A DNA stretch of 64,000 bases from Rhodanobacter sp. MP7CTX1 (GCF_014205795.1 NZ_JACHCN010000006.1:124001-188000), one strand, 5' to 3'; shown: positions 42,201-51,012, numbered from the stretch's first letter. Translations and numbers: made by a program. The notes: generated by a model not told the origin, from the sequence alone.

Positions 42201-44998
42201 CCGGAGTAGTTGTACGTCTCCACACCGATGGCCTGGGCATGGTTCTGGTTGGTGTTGGGGGCATAGGCACCGCTGGTGGTTAGCGCTGCACTGATCACAC
42301 CTGTGTTGTTTACGTTGATCGCATTGCCGGTGTAGGTGTAGTTGCGGGCGAAAATGCCGAAGGCACCCACTTCACCGGACACGGCCACGTCGCCTGCGTT
42401 GGTAATGTCGATCGTATTACCGCCGGTCACGCGCGCCACGAGGCCTCGCGCGTCCTGCGATCCGTAAACCTGGACGGTTCCCGTGTTGTTGATCCCAGCA
42501 CTGCCAAGGCCGGTGAAATAGCCGATCCCAGTCTTGACGACGATACCGGAGCCGCCAAAGGTGTCGTTGACCACCACGTGACCTGAATTGTTGACGAGGG
42601 CGGAGCCATACTCGGCGACCGCATAGATGCCGGTGCCTTCGCGGGTGGCCGTGATACTGACATCGCCCGTATTGGTGATGTTGGTGTCTCCGGCGCCGTA
42701 ATAGCCGGAGCCATAGCCCACGTTGTGGTGACGCCCGGTGTGGCCGTAGATGCCGACGACATCATTGAGGGCATAGTTGCCAGCCCCGATCAGCAATCCC
42801 GTCGTGACGGAGACTTTGCCGGAGTTGACGATGGAGACACTGCCGTACGCGCTCCCCGCGGCGATGCCGAAGTTGGACGCGCCATAGCCGGTGGTGCCCA
42901 CGGAAATCGTGCCGGAGTTATTTACGGTCGCAGCATCGTTGTAGGTGATGGCGCTGATGCCATACGCGCCATGCTGAGTGGTGACAATGATGCCACCAGT
43001 GTTGTTGACCGCGACGCCACCGGCAAAGTCGGACAAGGCAGCGATGCCGACACCATCGGCAACGAAGCCGGGATTGCAGTCGCAGTCGCCAACCTGGCTG
43101 ACATGGATGCTGCCGGCGTTATTGACCACGGCCTGATACGACGTGCCGTAGCCGACATCGGCAACAATGCCGACGGCTCTGAGGCCGCTGGCAAAGATCG
43201 TTCCACTGGCGGTATTGGTCACCTGGGTGTCGCCGTACAGGGAAATACCTTCCACGCCGTAGGCTTTCCAGGGGCCCGTTGCGCTGATGCTGCCGGAGTT
43301 GGTGACGGTCGTGCCGGCGTAACTCTGCGCGCCGATGCCCAGCACGCTGGTGACATGGAACGGGTAACCGAGCACCTGGTTTGAAAGAACCCTGATGATG
43401 CCGGAGTTGGTGACGGAGACATCACCGCTGGAAGAAATCGCCTGGATGCCGCGGACGTTGGCGAACAATGTGTTGAATGTCTGGATGTTTCCTGTGTTGG
43501 TAGCCGTTGCATTGCCGCCAGTAGCGCTGACATTGATGCCAATCCCCACGCCGAGGGTCGACGACACGTATACGGTGCCGTCATTGTTGGCGGTGGCATT
43601 GCCGTTGTAGGTTTTGGCCGCAATACCGGTGGCGTAGTCGGTTGCCCCGCCCGGTGTCACCACGCGCAGGTAACCGGCGGCAGTGTTGCTGGCGGTGGCG
43701 TTGCCGTCGCCGCTGGTAGCCGACACGCCTACCGCGCTGCCGCCGTAGGCTCCGGAAATTACAAAGCCGGAATTGCTTGCGTTGGCGTCGCCCACGGCTG
43801 AATAGGCCTCAATGTCGGTCGTCAGGCCACCGTGACCGATCACCTGCATGAAGCCTGAGCTCGTCGCTGAAGACTCGCCGTTGGCTGTTATCGCCGACAC
43901 ACCCACGGCGTCATAGCCGGAAGTGACAGTAATGCTGCTGGTATTGGTGGCGGTGGCGTTGCCGTTGACCGTCTGCGCCAGGATACCGATCGCGGTACCG
44001 GAAACCGAGGTGGCCGTGACCGAACCGAAGTTATAGACACTGCTTCCCGTCTGGCCCAACGCCTCGATGCCAATCGTCTTGCCCTGTCCACCGGTGGCCG
44101 TGACCGAGCCGGAGTTAACGACCGAGGCGTAACCATAGTTGGACGTGGCCAGTATGCCCACGGCCTGCAATGCGGCGGACGTCGCCGTGATGCTGCCGCT
44201 GTTGGTAACGCTGGCGTTGCCGTTGACGGCCTGGGCAACAATACCCCCGGCGATGCCGTAGACCGAGTTGGTTGAGCTGGCAGTGATCACACCTTCATTG
44301 GTGACGGTGGCCCCGCCGTAGGCATACGTATTGACCGCAATGGCGTTGCCATCCTGCGCGGCGGCGGTGATCGTACCGGCAGCCTGGTTGTCGACTGAGA
44401 CATTGCCATTGCTTGAGTAGGCGCTGACGGCCGTCACGTCGTAGACGCCGGCGCTGTAGGCGTTGATAGGGCCGTTGTTGACCACGCTCACGTCACCGTA
44501 CGCGTTGACGTCCATCGCTTTGGCACCTGATGCCGTGACGTTGGTGGTGATGCTGGCTTGGTTGTTCACCGCCGCCGTCGTCGCGCTGTTCGCAAAAATG
44601 CCATCGGCCCCTTGCGTGGTGATGTCCGCGTAACTGGTCACGCCGACGTTGCCACCCCAATTGGCATCAATCCCCATCAAGCCGTCGGCAGGAGTCACGC
44701 TGGTCGGCACGCTGTTCGCGCTGTCGCCCAGCACCAGGGTGAGGTCGGTGACAGGCGTAAAGAATGAGGGGTCAGGCAAGGTGTTTGTGAAGGCGCCCTC
44801 GCAAGTCTCTGTGGCCGGTGTCGTGAAGACGCAGCTCTGCGCCATCGCGGCACCACTGCCGCCCAGAGCCAACAAGGTGGCCGAAATCGCCAGGGCCGCG
44901 CGGATAGCGCGAGTGACCGGCGCGACCGGGAGGGCCGGAGTGAGGCGGGTCTTGTTTAGACGGCCATTTGTGCGTGTGTGCATGTCCAACCCCATCAT
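39218..44998 (-). CDS. Giant autotransporter adhesin (type Va) with repetitive passenger
   Basis: A 1,926-residue autotransporter. An extended signal region (1-55, ending AAMAQS) leads to a passenger of over 1,500 residues of short repeats, variants of VTNSGSITATS...GI.A.S..G.A, typical of a right-handed beta-helix rich in Gly, Ala, Asn, Thr and Val with very few cysteines. A Pro/Thr linker (four PPPVTT units) and a coiled segment precede the C-terminal beta-barrel (about 1,660-1,926). The barrel contains LSLWTRAFADSG and EVGKTWTLSNGLQIAPQFQYT and ends in the terminal F of GLRYTF. An outer-membrane surface adhesin or biofilm role is likely. No passenger protease motif is visible. Confidence 0.93.
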   Translation of the reverse strand: MMGLDMHTRTNGRLNKTRLTPALPVAPVTRAIRAALAISATLLALGGSGAAMAQSCVFTTPATETCEGAFTNTLPDPSFFTPVTDLTLVLGDSANSVPTSVTPADGLMGIDANWGGNVGVTSYADITTQGADGIFANSATTAAVNNQASITTNVTASGAKAMDVNAYGDVSVVNNGPINAYSAGVYDVTAVSAYSSNGNVSVDNQAAGTITAAAQDGNAIAVNTYAYGGATVTNEGVITASSTNSVYGIAGGIVAQAVNGNASVTNSGSITATSAALQAVGILATSNYGYASVVNSGSVTATGGQGKTIGIEALGQTGSSVYNFGSVTATSVSGTAIGILAQTVNGNATATNTSSITVTSGYDAVGVSAITANGESSATSSGFMQVIGHGGLTTDIEAYSAVGDANASNSGFVISGAYGGSAVGVSATSGDGNATASNTAAGYLRVVTPGGATDYATGIAAKTYNGNATANNDGTVYVSSTLGVGIGINVSATGGNATATNTGNIQTFNTLFANVRGIQAISSSGDVSVTNSGIIRVLSNQVLGYPFHVTSVLGIGAQSYAGTTVTNSGSISATGPWKAYGVEGISLYGDTQVTNTASGTIFASGLRAVGIVADVGYGTSYQAVVNNAGSIHVSQVGDCDCNPGFVADGVGIAALSDFAGGVAVNNTGGIIVTTQHGAYGISAITYNDAATVNNSGTISVGTTGYGASNFGIAAGSAYGSVSIVNSGKVSVTTGLLIGAGNYALNDVVGIYGHTGRHHNVGYGSGYYGAGDTNITNTGDVSITATREGTGIYAVAEYGSALVNNSGHVVVNDTFGGSGIVVKTGIGYFTGLGSAGINNTGTVQVYGSQDARGLVARVTGGNTIDITNAGDVAVSGEVGAFGIFARNYTYTGNAINVNNTGVISAALTTSGAYAPNTNQNHAQAIGVETYNYSGVTTVTNAGSIVADVISTTPLTGSAVGINTKNGYAAHYGDTVISNSGSITAFDRSNNGSPYFHAPHGAWAAGINSDGTYGNFSISNTGSISATAQSAYFADDGLTTANGILATSTVGNSVVRSLALGDIKITNSAGLISASAETTYGAGSTFATGLSGVVKVGSYGGSLVSAGHGITIDNESQVAAEAVTDAVATGSATAIGLSAINGSAQGFVSVINAGTVTANATSATAASSTGIFASGYIASAALNTVGTTGGAINATATGATATATGIFASGNSVTVALNSAGTIGGTINATATGTTATATGISANGYSVAVALNTGGTINATVTGTSGTATGLSLTNTGTGALTTNNDGVLMATFNGVGGKAYGAMITSAGDVTLSNTGHILASNATSAVGVAFNSPTNVTLINSGTITANSAADSSVAVLSTGVSNAILNNSGIINGAIQTGAGNDTLSNAGTWNAVGASDFGAGDDTITNTGTIHLNTTTISLGSDPAGNQFTNTSTGVITVLGNNTITMGTGTPVNPNPFTNNGTINFQNGEANNTLTIAGNFAGNGQLDMDVDGANGTGDQLKINGNVVAGSVNTVNVNLLTDPTKASTMIPLVLVSGTSAANAFVLGTFTQPKSFLGLSEAIVSTPNTFSLGLAVAATTPPPVTTPPPVTTPPPVTTPPPVTPPPSGVGVGVTVTGLSELGTLAASAAPGVQSLMNSQIGTLEDRMGAVSQTIKGGLSLWTRAFADSGTVSPDHSAGNFGQNGNFGFDQSNTGEEVGLDFAISDELKAGALFSKSRANQSLDGNQADSSQITGNTAGVYGTWIASSGLYVDASYRWMSFNDRLHAPNGYASIHGNADAFNLEVGKTWTLSNGLQIAPQFQYTLTKVDNINAQTGSLAGFRSTGDDASRARFGVMFSKAYTPASSNAVWMPYASLSVVQELDGKNSYAVNNTFFGETDTKGTSALAETGLNVQLGKLAVFGGLNWQDGGALKSFFGGQVGLRYTF
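40180..40263. repeat. 18-bp tandem repeats encoding the autotransporter PPPVTT linker
   Basis: Four near-identical 18-base units (such as GTTACGGGCGGCGGTGTG) encode the Pro-Pro-Pro-Val-Thr-Thr hinge between passenger and barrel. In-frame repeats of this kind can change copy number by slippage without breaking the gene, adjusting how far the passenger extends from the cell. Confidence 0.75.
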
Positions 44999-45216
44999 GA
45001 AATGAAACCCCCAAGTCTTGTCATCGGTGATAGCGTGCCCCGGCTTGCGGGATCGCCATGTCGTTTGTCTTCAGATGCTTCGTGCGAAACGTCAGGTTTC
45101 GGGGAGAAGCCCGAACTCACTCGCATGTCCGCGCTTGGCGGAGCGAAGGGTTGTCGGTCGTCCCGCATGTCAGGTCTGCGGCTCGTCGCGCTCGAGGCGA
45201 CGAACCGCGATAGTTG

Positions 45217-47073
45217 CTACTTGATCGTCACCGATGTGGTCTTGGCGATCACATAGCCGGCGGTGTCGGTTACCGTCTCGGAGACGGTGTAGGCGCCCGC
45301 TTTGGGATAGAGATGGCTGGTATTGATGGCGGTGGTCGGCGCGCCGCCGTCGCCGAAATTCCACACGTGCGAAGTGATGGTGCCGGCGCTATCGGTAGAG
45401 GTGTCGGTGAATTTGGCCACCAGCCCGGCGGCGGTCTCGCTGAAGTTGGCGACCAGCGGGCTAGGCACGCCGATCTGGCTGGCCAAGGCGCCGAGAATCA
45501 CGCTGCCACGACCGCTCGCGAAGTCGTAACCCACCTTGGCCACTTCACCGCCGTTGTTGCCTACCGTAATGTCGTGGAAGTCCGCCGCTGGCAGCTGGTA
45601 CAACAGAGGTGCGGCGAAACCGATGGAGGTGCCTTTGACCGCGATCATGCGTGCCCAAAGGCCGACGAAGATCGGGGAAGCCAGGCTGGTTCCGCCCCAT
45701 TGCTCAAGGCCGCCATTGACGTAAACCTCTGCACCCGAATTCGGATCGGCGTCCATCGCAATATCAGGCAGGCCACGCTTGGTGCCAGGAACGAGTGCGT
45801 TCTGCCAGCTCGGCTTCGGTTCGAAGGTACTCGGGCTGCCGCCGGCATCGACCCAAACGGTTTCACTGCTCCAGGTTGTCGTCGACGCATCGAGCGTGGT
45901 GCCGCCAACGGCGACCACATACGGCGAGTCGGCAGGCCAGCTGGGCGTGGTGCCGCCGTTTTGACATTCGTCAGCGCCCCGGTCACCGGTGGCGATCGAG
46001 AAGGTCTGACCTTGCGCGACAGCGAGCTCGAAGATCTGATCCGACGCGGCTGCCGTCCCGTCGTTCTTCGTGTCGGTTTCGCAGCCGCCGATCGAGACGT
46101 TGATGACCTTGGCCACGTTGGCCGTTACTGCCGCATTGAAGTCAGCCAGCAAATCAGCGTCGGTCAAACTAGGCGCGACGTAGAGGATGAGCTGACCCAC
46201 CTGGCCACCGCTAGCGCCGATGATGTCCTGGGTATCGATGCTCCATTCGTCGTTACCGCTGGTGTCACCGCTGTCCGCGCCAACGTAGATCACTTGGGTA
46301 TTGACCGTCGCCAGGCTGTTGTTGGCAGTGAAAGTGTTCAGATCGGCGACCGATTGAGTCATGTCGCCTTCGGTAATAATGCCGACGGTGACGCCCGCGG
46401 CGGTCGGCACACCGCTACCGCCATAGATCGACGAGAATTGCGTCGGGTCATGCGGTGCGACGCTAGCGGCGCTGGCGCTGGTTTTCGCCTGCGCACGCTG
46501 CGCGAAAGTATGTGCCACATAGGCATTTTGCAGGCCGATCACCGACAGCACACTGTCCTGCAACGCAGCGGGCACGTGAGCATCGCTATTGTTGGCGAAA
46601 GCCTGTCGACCGTCCTTCGTCTGCACTCGCGCGAACGACGTCTGGAAGGCTGCCTGCGCGGTGGCGGCCGTGCCGTCTGCCGACACCAGCAGATGATTGG
46701 GTGAGATCACGACGTTGGTGAAACCCGTCTGGGTCAGATAAGTCGCAACCGCCTGGGCTTGCGCCTGCGTCGGCGCGTGCTCCGACGAGAACCGTGCCGG
46801 TGTCAGCGTCTGGTGCGCCACAACAAGCGCATCAAGCTCGTCGCTGTTGCGCACTTTCAGCGCGACCACGATGTGCATGGGCTGCGTGTGCGCAAGCACG
46901 CCCGTAAAGGCATCGCCGGGGTGCAGGGTGGTGCTGCTGGCCACCGCGACGCCCGCACTAGCGGGGAGGACGGTGCTGGCTTGCGCGGACATGACCGCGG
47001 CCGCAGCGAGCGCAAGCGATATGGTCATGGCCAGCGCGGGAACGGGAGAGTTGCGAAGCGTCGTGAGTTTCAT
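45217..47073 (-). CDS. S53 sedolisin-type serine-carboxyl peptidase with PKD domain
   Basis: An exported peptidase of about 618 residues. Signal peptide (1-33), then an S53 pro-domain (about 50-200: FTGVLAHTQPMHIVVALKVRN...) and the catalytic domain. The NDEWSIDTQ stretch supplies the Glu and Asp, SIGGCETD the oxyanion Asp, and GGTSLASP the serine (the usual motif is SGTS). PDIAMDADPNSGAEVYVNG is also typical. A C-terminal PKD domain (HVWNFGDGGAPTT...LYPKAGAYTVSETVTD) follows. Such enzymes work at acid pH outside the cell after autoprocessing. A GTG at 47082 is an alternative start. It lies upstream of the autotransporter on the same strand, with 218 bases between. Confidence 0.93.
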   Translation of the reverse strand: MKLTTLRNSPVPALAMTISLALAAAAVMSAQASTVLPASAGVAVASSTTLHPGDAFTGVLAHTQPMHIVVALKVRNSDELDALVVAHQTLTPARFSSEHAPTQAQAQAVATYLTQTGFTNVVISPNHLLVSADGTAATAQAAFQTSFARVQTKDGRQAFANNSDAHVPAALQDSVLSVIGLQNAYVAHTFAQRAQAKTSASAASVAPHDPTQFSSIYGGSGVPTAAGVTVGIITEGDMTQSVADLNTFTANNSLATVNTQVIYVGADSGDTSGNDEWSIDTQDIIGASGGQVGQLILYVAPSLTDADLLADFNAAVTANVAKVINVSIGGCETDTKNDGTAAASDQIFELAVAQGQTFSIATGDRGADECQNGGTTPSWPADSPYVVAVGGTTLDASTTTWSSETVWVDAGGSPSTFEPKPSWQNALVPGTKRGLPDIAMDADPNSGAEVYVNGGLEQWGGTSLASPIFVGLWARMIAVKGTSIGFAAPLLYQLPAADFHDITVGNNGGEVAKVGYDFASGRGSVILGALASQIGVPSPLVANFSETAAGLVAKFTDTSTDSAGTITSHVWNFGDGGAPTTAINTSHLYPKAGAYTVSETVTDTAGYVIAKTTSVTIK

Positions 47074-47082
47074 TTGATCCAC

Positions 47083-47776
47083 ACAGGGTTAGTGATGCCC
47101 AAAGGCGAGGATGGTTTTGTTGAATCGCCGAGCGTTGGCGTCCGTGCCCCATGCAGCAACAAGCGCGCACGGCCAAGCCCCGTTGCTGTAGTGCGTCGGG
47201 AGTAATGTCGGTGAGGACAGGTGATCTTGAGTCGAGCGTTGCTATCGCCGCGGGCGACAGAATTTATCGGCAAACAACGATGGCAACAGGACTCTGGAAC
47301 AGCAATGGATCGCGAAGCTACCAAGATCGCTACAGAGAGTGACCGCTGCTACGTCAATCAAAGGTGCTGACGACGATCAGGGTAACGGGCGTTGCAATCG
47401 AGCGTCCGGGCATCGGCGGTAGTCGGCCGGACGTACATCATGTAGCAGGTGAGAACTGCGGCCAGCCGTGGCCACAGCAGCTTGCTCTACTTGGCGTGCT
47501 CTATTTGGAGCGACCTACTTTTTGTAGTTGCGTTTGCGCAACGATGGAAACGTGTCCAACCTTGCAGCAGATCGCTGCAGCGCTGACTTCGTCATCGACT
47601 CTTCATGCAGTCGACATCAATCAGTCGCCTTCCCTATTGCGATCGAGTATCGGCGCGAGCAGGGGACGTATCAATAGAAAACACTGGTTGATCTCTCTCT
47701 TGGGAGAAATCAACCAATCGTTCATTATGTAGATGTGTGCGATGGGTGAGCACCAAAACACAGTATCGCGGTAGCT
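47083..47776. other. Long intergenic region upstream of the S53 peptidase
   Basis: Almost 700 bases between the peptidase start and the 3' end of the regulator gene. It is more AT-rich than its surroundings toward the regulator. It should hold the peptidase promoter. The only structure I can name is the hairpin at 47686-47715. A plus-strand 122-codon open frame is present, but its composition is not protein-like. Confidence 0.5.
47686..47715 (-). terminator. Inverted repeat after the TrmB/LuxR-like regulator gene
   Basis: Arms GGTTGATCTCTCTC and GGGAGAAATCAACC pair at 12 of 14 positions around a two-base loop. Read on the minus strand, it lies 61 bases beyond the regulator stop and is followed by AGTGTTTTC. 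It could terminate that transcript. Because of its symmetry it could also be a protein-binding site upstream of the S53 peptidase. Confidence 0.4.
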
Positions 47777-48823
47777 TCAGCCGCCCTTGGGCGTCTTTTT
47801 GCTTCGCGTGCTTGCGGCGGGTTGCTGCGGAAATGCATCCATCGCTGCGCGCCAACCCAACTGGAATCGCGTACGCGTGCCGAAACTCTTCATGAGTTCG
47901 CCGATGCGACGATTGAGCGTCGTGGTGGACATTCCGGCCTCATAGGCAATCGCTTTGTCGTTGAGTCCCGCAGCCAACAGCGGTATCACCTGCTCGGCAG
48001 CATCCGACAATCGCGAGTCGGGCGTTCCGGTTTTCAACTCGCCGGTTTGCGTAAATACGATCGGCGTCGAGCGCTCCCAGGTGAGCTCGAAGAGCGCATA
48101 GAGTGCGTCAAGCAGTGAGGAAGAGCGCACCAACATGACGGGCCCGCCCTGATCTTCGACATTCAACGGAATAAGGCCCACACGCCGATCGACTATCATC
48201 ATCTTGATCGGCAAGGTTGGGGAAACGCGCGCCTCTTCACCCTTTTTGATGTCTTGACGCAATGAATTCAACGCGCCCGGCAACGCCAGATAGCCTGCAT
48301 CCGAAATCGTTCGTATGCGCAGATCCGGTGGCATTTCGTAGGGAAATCCCTGGATCTGCAGCGTAGGTGCGCGCTGGAAACCGACAATTTCGCTCTGAAC
48401 CGTCTGCAGCATCTGCACCACAATCTGCCCCAGCGCAGCGCGGCTGGTGATGAGCTCAACCAGTTGCTCGCTTTCTTGAGTGTCGTGCGAGCTTGAGATC
48501 TGCTTCTTCAGCACCGGGATTATCGAACGCGCACGTTCGATATCAGCTTGGCGCTGACTGGCCAGCGCCTCGATGGCGAGCTCCGGCGAGGCAGCGATGT
48601 ATCGGCGCGGCCGCTCGGGCGAGTGGGATGCCAGCCCCTTGGACTCGATGCTGTCGAGTAGCCGCTGCGCTTTGCGCGGTGACAGGGAAAGCAGGCTGGC
48701 GATATCTTCCGTGGTCGCCAACCGGTGGGATAGAAGAGCGCTGTAGGTGCTCTCCTCCATCTCGTCAATGCCCAGTACTTCCAATGGCCTTGGTGATTGG
48801 GCTCCTGCGCGAAGTGTGTTCAT
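47777..48823 (-). CDS. TrmB-type N-terminal / LuxR-type C-terminal transcriptional regulator
   Basis: A 348-residue regulator with two DNA-binding regions. Residues 15-75 resemble a TrmB/MarR winged helix (EVLGIDEMEESTYSALLSHRLATTEDIASLLSLSPRKAQRLLDSIESKGLASHS). A middle domain (about 90-270) has EITSR-type PLD-like wording seen in TrmB proteins. The C-terminal 60 residues form a LuxR/GerE HTH (RLSDAAEQVIPLLAAGLNDKAIAYEAGMSTTTLNRRIGELMKSFGTRTRFQLGWRA). GAGGAG precedes the ATG at 48823. Such architectures are known in actinobacteria and occasionally proteobacteria. It lies next to the S53 peptidase, which it may control (inference). Confidence 0.82.
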   Translation of the reverse strand: MNTLRAGAQSPRPLEVLGIDEMEESTYSALLSHRLATTEDIASLLSLSPRKAQRLLDSIESKGLASHSPERPRRYIAASPELAIEALASQRQADIERARSIIPVLKKQISSSHDTQESEQLVELITSRAALGQIVVQMLQTVQSEIVGFQRAPTLQIQGFPYEMPPDLRIRTISDAGYLALPGALNSLRQDIKKGEEARVSPTLPIKMMIVDRRVGLIPLNVEDQGGPVMLVRSSSLLDALYALFELTWERSTPIVFTQTGELKTGTPDSRLSDAAEQVIPLLAAGLNDKAIAYEAGMSTTTLNRRIGELMKSFGTRTRFQLGWRAAMDAFPQQPAASTRSKKTPKGG

Positions 48824-49102
48824 TGCATCTCCTCGCACGTCGGATTTCCCGAGGCGGACTGATTTTGGCTCAGGCGTCTATCCGACAGGCCACTCGTTCC
48901 GGCTGAATATTTCGGATGGCATCGTGTTCGCGACCACGCTTCATGATCTTCCCCAGAGTAGCAAGCGCGGGCGCGCCGTGCCTCGAATGAAAGCCTGACG
49001 CGCCTCGCAAGCTGACGTGATGCCTCGTCACGTCAGCCCGCCCAAGAGGCGGCCGTGAGCGATGCAGGTCGCCCACGGCGCATCGTGGCGTCGACACCGT
49101 GA

Positions 49103-50014
49103 CTACTTGGCCTCTCCGCTGTGCAGGTCGATCATCGGTATGGATCCAGCTCCCACGACCTGGGGCAAGATGCCGTTCCAGCGCTGCATCCCGTAGAAGT
49201 GCACGTAATCCGGGTTGGTCTTGAGGGCGTTGCCGACGGACGCGATGGCCTTTGCTTGCGCATCCGCCTGCAGCACGATGGCCTGTGCTTCGCCGTTGGC
49301 GCGTTCCACCGCGGCCTGCGCTTCGGCCGATGCCGTCACGGTCTTCTGCTGCCCCTCGAATTTCTTTTGGGCCACCGTGTTCTCGGCCTGGACGGCGAGA
49401 TTCTTGGCGCGTACGGCCTCTTCGATCGACTGATCGAACACCGGCGAGTAGTGGATGCCGGTCAACTGCACGTCAATCGTCTCTACGTTGAACAGTCGCC
49501 GCAGCGCCTCGCTGACATCCTTCCTCATCTGGGCCGTGATCTGCGAGCGCTGATCGGAGATGGTCAGCGTGTTGTACTGGGCAAACGCGGCCAGTGCGCG
49601 ATCCCTTACGACCGGAAGAATCGTGGCGTCGATGTCGAAGTTGCCAGCTCGTCCTACGTGATAAAGCAGGTTCATCACCGCCGCGCTGGGAATCTGGTAG
49701 ATGATGCTGACGTCGATGGTGACCTTTTGATTGTCATTGGTATAGACGTCCAAAGCATTGAGCGTATAGACGGAACGACTCGTCTGGATGCGGTCGACAT
49801 CCTCGAAGAATGGAACCTTGAAGTGCATCCCCGTAGTGAGCGGCGCCGCCGTCATCGGCGTGCCACCAAGCCAGCGCGTGCCTGCTTCGTCACTCGGCGA
49901 AATCACGAAGACGCTGTTCAGAAGCAGGACAACAATGGCAACGGGGACGGCGATCTTCCAGACGGACAGGCTTCCAGGGAGGCCAGTGGCTCCGCCCAGT
50001 GGGAAATTTTTCAT
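49103..50014 (-). CDS. SPFH/prohibitin-family membrane protein
   Basis: A 303-residue SPFH (stomatin/prohibitin/flotillin/HflK-C) protein. One N-terminal membrane anchor (about 17-38, WKIAVPVAIVVLLLNSVFVI) is followed by the SPFH domain from LGGTPMTAAPLTTGMHFKVPFFEDVDRIQTSRSVYT. A coiled-coil, Ala/Gln/Glu-rich region then runs from EEAVRAKNLAVQAENTVAQKKFEGQQKTVTASAEAQAAVERANGEAQ. Such proteins assemble into cage-like rings that organise membrane microdomains or guard proteases. No FtsH, NfeD or HflX partner is adjacent, so it acts as a solitary member here. Confidence 0.9.
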   Translation of the reverse strand: MKNFPLGGATGLPGSLSVWKIAVPVAIVVLLLNSVFVISPSDEAGTRWLGGTPMTAAPLTTGMHFKVPFFEDVDRIQTSRSVYTLNALDVYTNDNQKVTIDVSIIYQIPSAAVMNLLYHVGRAGNFDIDATILPVVRDRALAAFAQYNTLTISDQRSQITAQMRKDVSEALRRLFNVETIDVQLTGIHYSPVFDQSIEEAVRAKNLAVQAENTVAQKKFEGQQKTVTASAEAQAAVERANGEAQAIVLQADAQAKAIASVGNALKTNPDYVHFYGMQRWNGILPQVVGAGSIPMIDLHSGEAK

Positions 50015-50184
50015 GTGTGCTCTATTCCAGAGATGGGTTGCGGCGGTTGGGGTTGGTTTGGATCGGATACAGACATCAGTCTAGATGCAGAGTTTGTGCT
50101 TTGTTGACCCGCCCCCTGGTCGGGCAACATTCCGGAGGACGTCTCCGGCGGAACTCCCCTGAAGTCGGAGGGCATGACTTCGCG

Positions 50185-50886
50185 CTAGGTTTTGTCCGGC
50201 TTCGGCCGCTTGAGCTCGCTTACTTCCAGCACCTGCGCGATGCGCATGCCGTCCCAGCGGTAGATCAGGTGCTGTGCCTGCACGCAGGGGGCGACCACGT
50301 CGGGGTAGAACGCGGCGAGGCATTCGCCCCCGACATGGCGGACGCTGTCATAGACGATGCCGCTGGAGCCGGCGGCGCGCAGGTCGCGGGCGAGCGCGAC
50401 GCTGGCTACATAGCTGTCCGGGTCGTGCGCCGCAGGCCAACCGCCGCGCAGATCATGCAACTTGCCGTCGACACTGCTGCGGTAGCAGCGCATTTCGATT
50501 TCGCATGCCGGCTCGGCAGTGGCGGCGAGGAATTGTTCACGGTGATACACGGTTTCTTCTACCGCCGTGGCGACGTTGTGCGCGGCATAGAACACCCCCC
50601 AGCTGCCGTCGGAAAAACGACTGCCCGCCGGGTTGAGATGGGTAAACGCGGCCATCACCGGCGTCGAGCCGGGGCCGCTGATGCGGCGTTCCTTCGGCAC
50701 CAGTTTCAGTGCGCCGGCCTCTTCGCGCAGACGCGGGTTGGTCAGCGCCTCGATCGCAAAGACGGCATCGAGATCTGCCGGGCTGGCAATCCGGTCGAAC
50801 ACGCCCACCGGCGGAAACCGGCTCGGCACAATGCGATAGACCTGGTTCCAGCGGATGCGTTTGAGCGGTGGTAGAGCGGTCGGCAT
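50185..50886 (-). CDS. RES-domain toxin
   Basis: A 233-residue RES-family protein; studied members (ParT, MbcT) degrade NAD+ or modify an essential enzyme. The three named residues are visible: Arg in VYRIVPSRF, Glu in ATAVEETVYHREQFL and the later serine region SSGIVYDSVRHVGGECLAAFYPDVV. GGAG precedes the chosen ATG. It lies downstream of an Xre/ParS-type antitoxin gene on the same strand, as in RES-Xre modules, but 126 bases away instead of directly adjacent. That gap holds a REP-type hairpin. Length fits the family. Confidence 0.88.
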   Translation of the reverse strand: MPTALPPLKRIRWNQVYRIVPSRFPPVGVFDRIASPADLDAVFAIEALTNPRLREEAGALKLVPKERRISGPGSTPVMAAFTHLNPAGSRFSDGSWGVFYAAHNVATAVEETVYHREQFLAATAEPACEIEMRCYRSSVDGKLHDLRGGWPAAHDPDSYVASVALARDLRAAGSSGIVYDSVRHVGGECLAAFYPDVVAPCVQAQHLIYRWDGMRIAQVLEVSELKRPKPDKT

Positions 50887-50920
50887 CGGGTCTCCGGTGA
50901 ACTCGGGCTCCGCACTGAAG

Positions 50921-50950
50921 GCATCGCGCACAGGGTGCGCTCCTACAAGT
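50921..50950 (-). repeat. REP-type hairpin inserted between Xre antitoxin and RES toxin genes
   Basis: On the minus strand it reads TTGTAGGAGCGCACCC...GCGCGATGC, the layout of the GTAGGAGCG REP elements common in Pseudomonas and Xanthomonadales. The core GCGCAC-AGG-GTGCGC has perfect six-base arms. It lies between the antitoxin stop and the toxin start, where it could weaken or stabilise the toxin part of the transcript. Confidence 0.75.
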
Positions 50951-51012
50951 GCCCGTCAATGATGATCGCAAAGGCCTGTGTCGCGGACTGCGACGGTTTT
51001 GGCCAGCGCCGT

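Noticed and set aside
39218..44998. Repetitive DNA of the autotransporter considered as a CRISPR or other repeat array
   Set aside because: Repeats are degenerate, protein-coding and in frame, without spacers of constant length.
47364..47732. 122-codon plus-strand open frame upstream of the S53 peptidase
   Set aside because: No ribosome binding site, mixed composition without domain-like pattern, and it contains the inverted repeat near its end.
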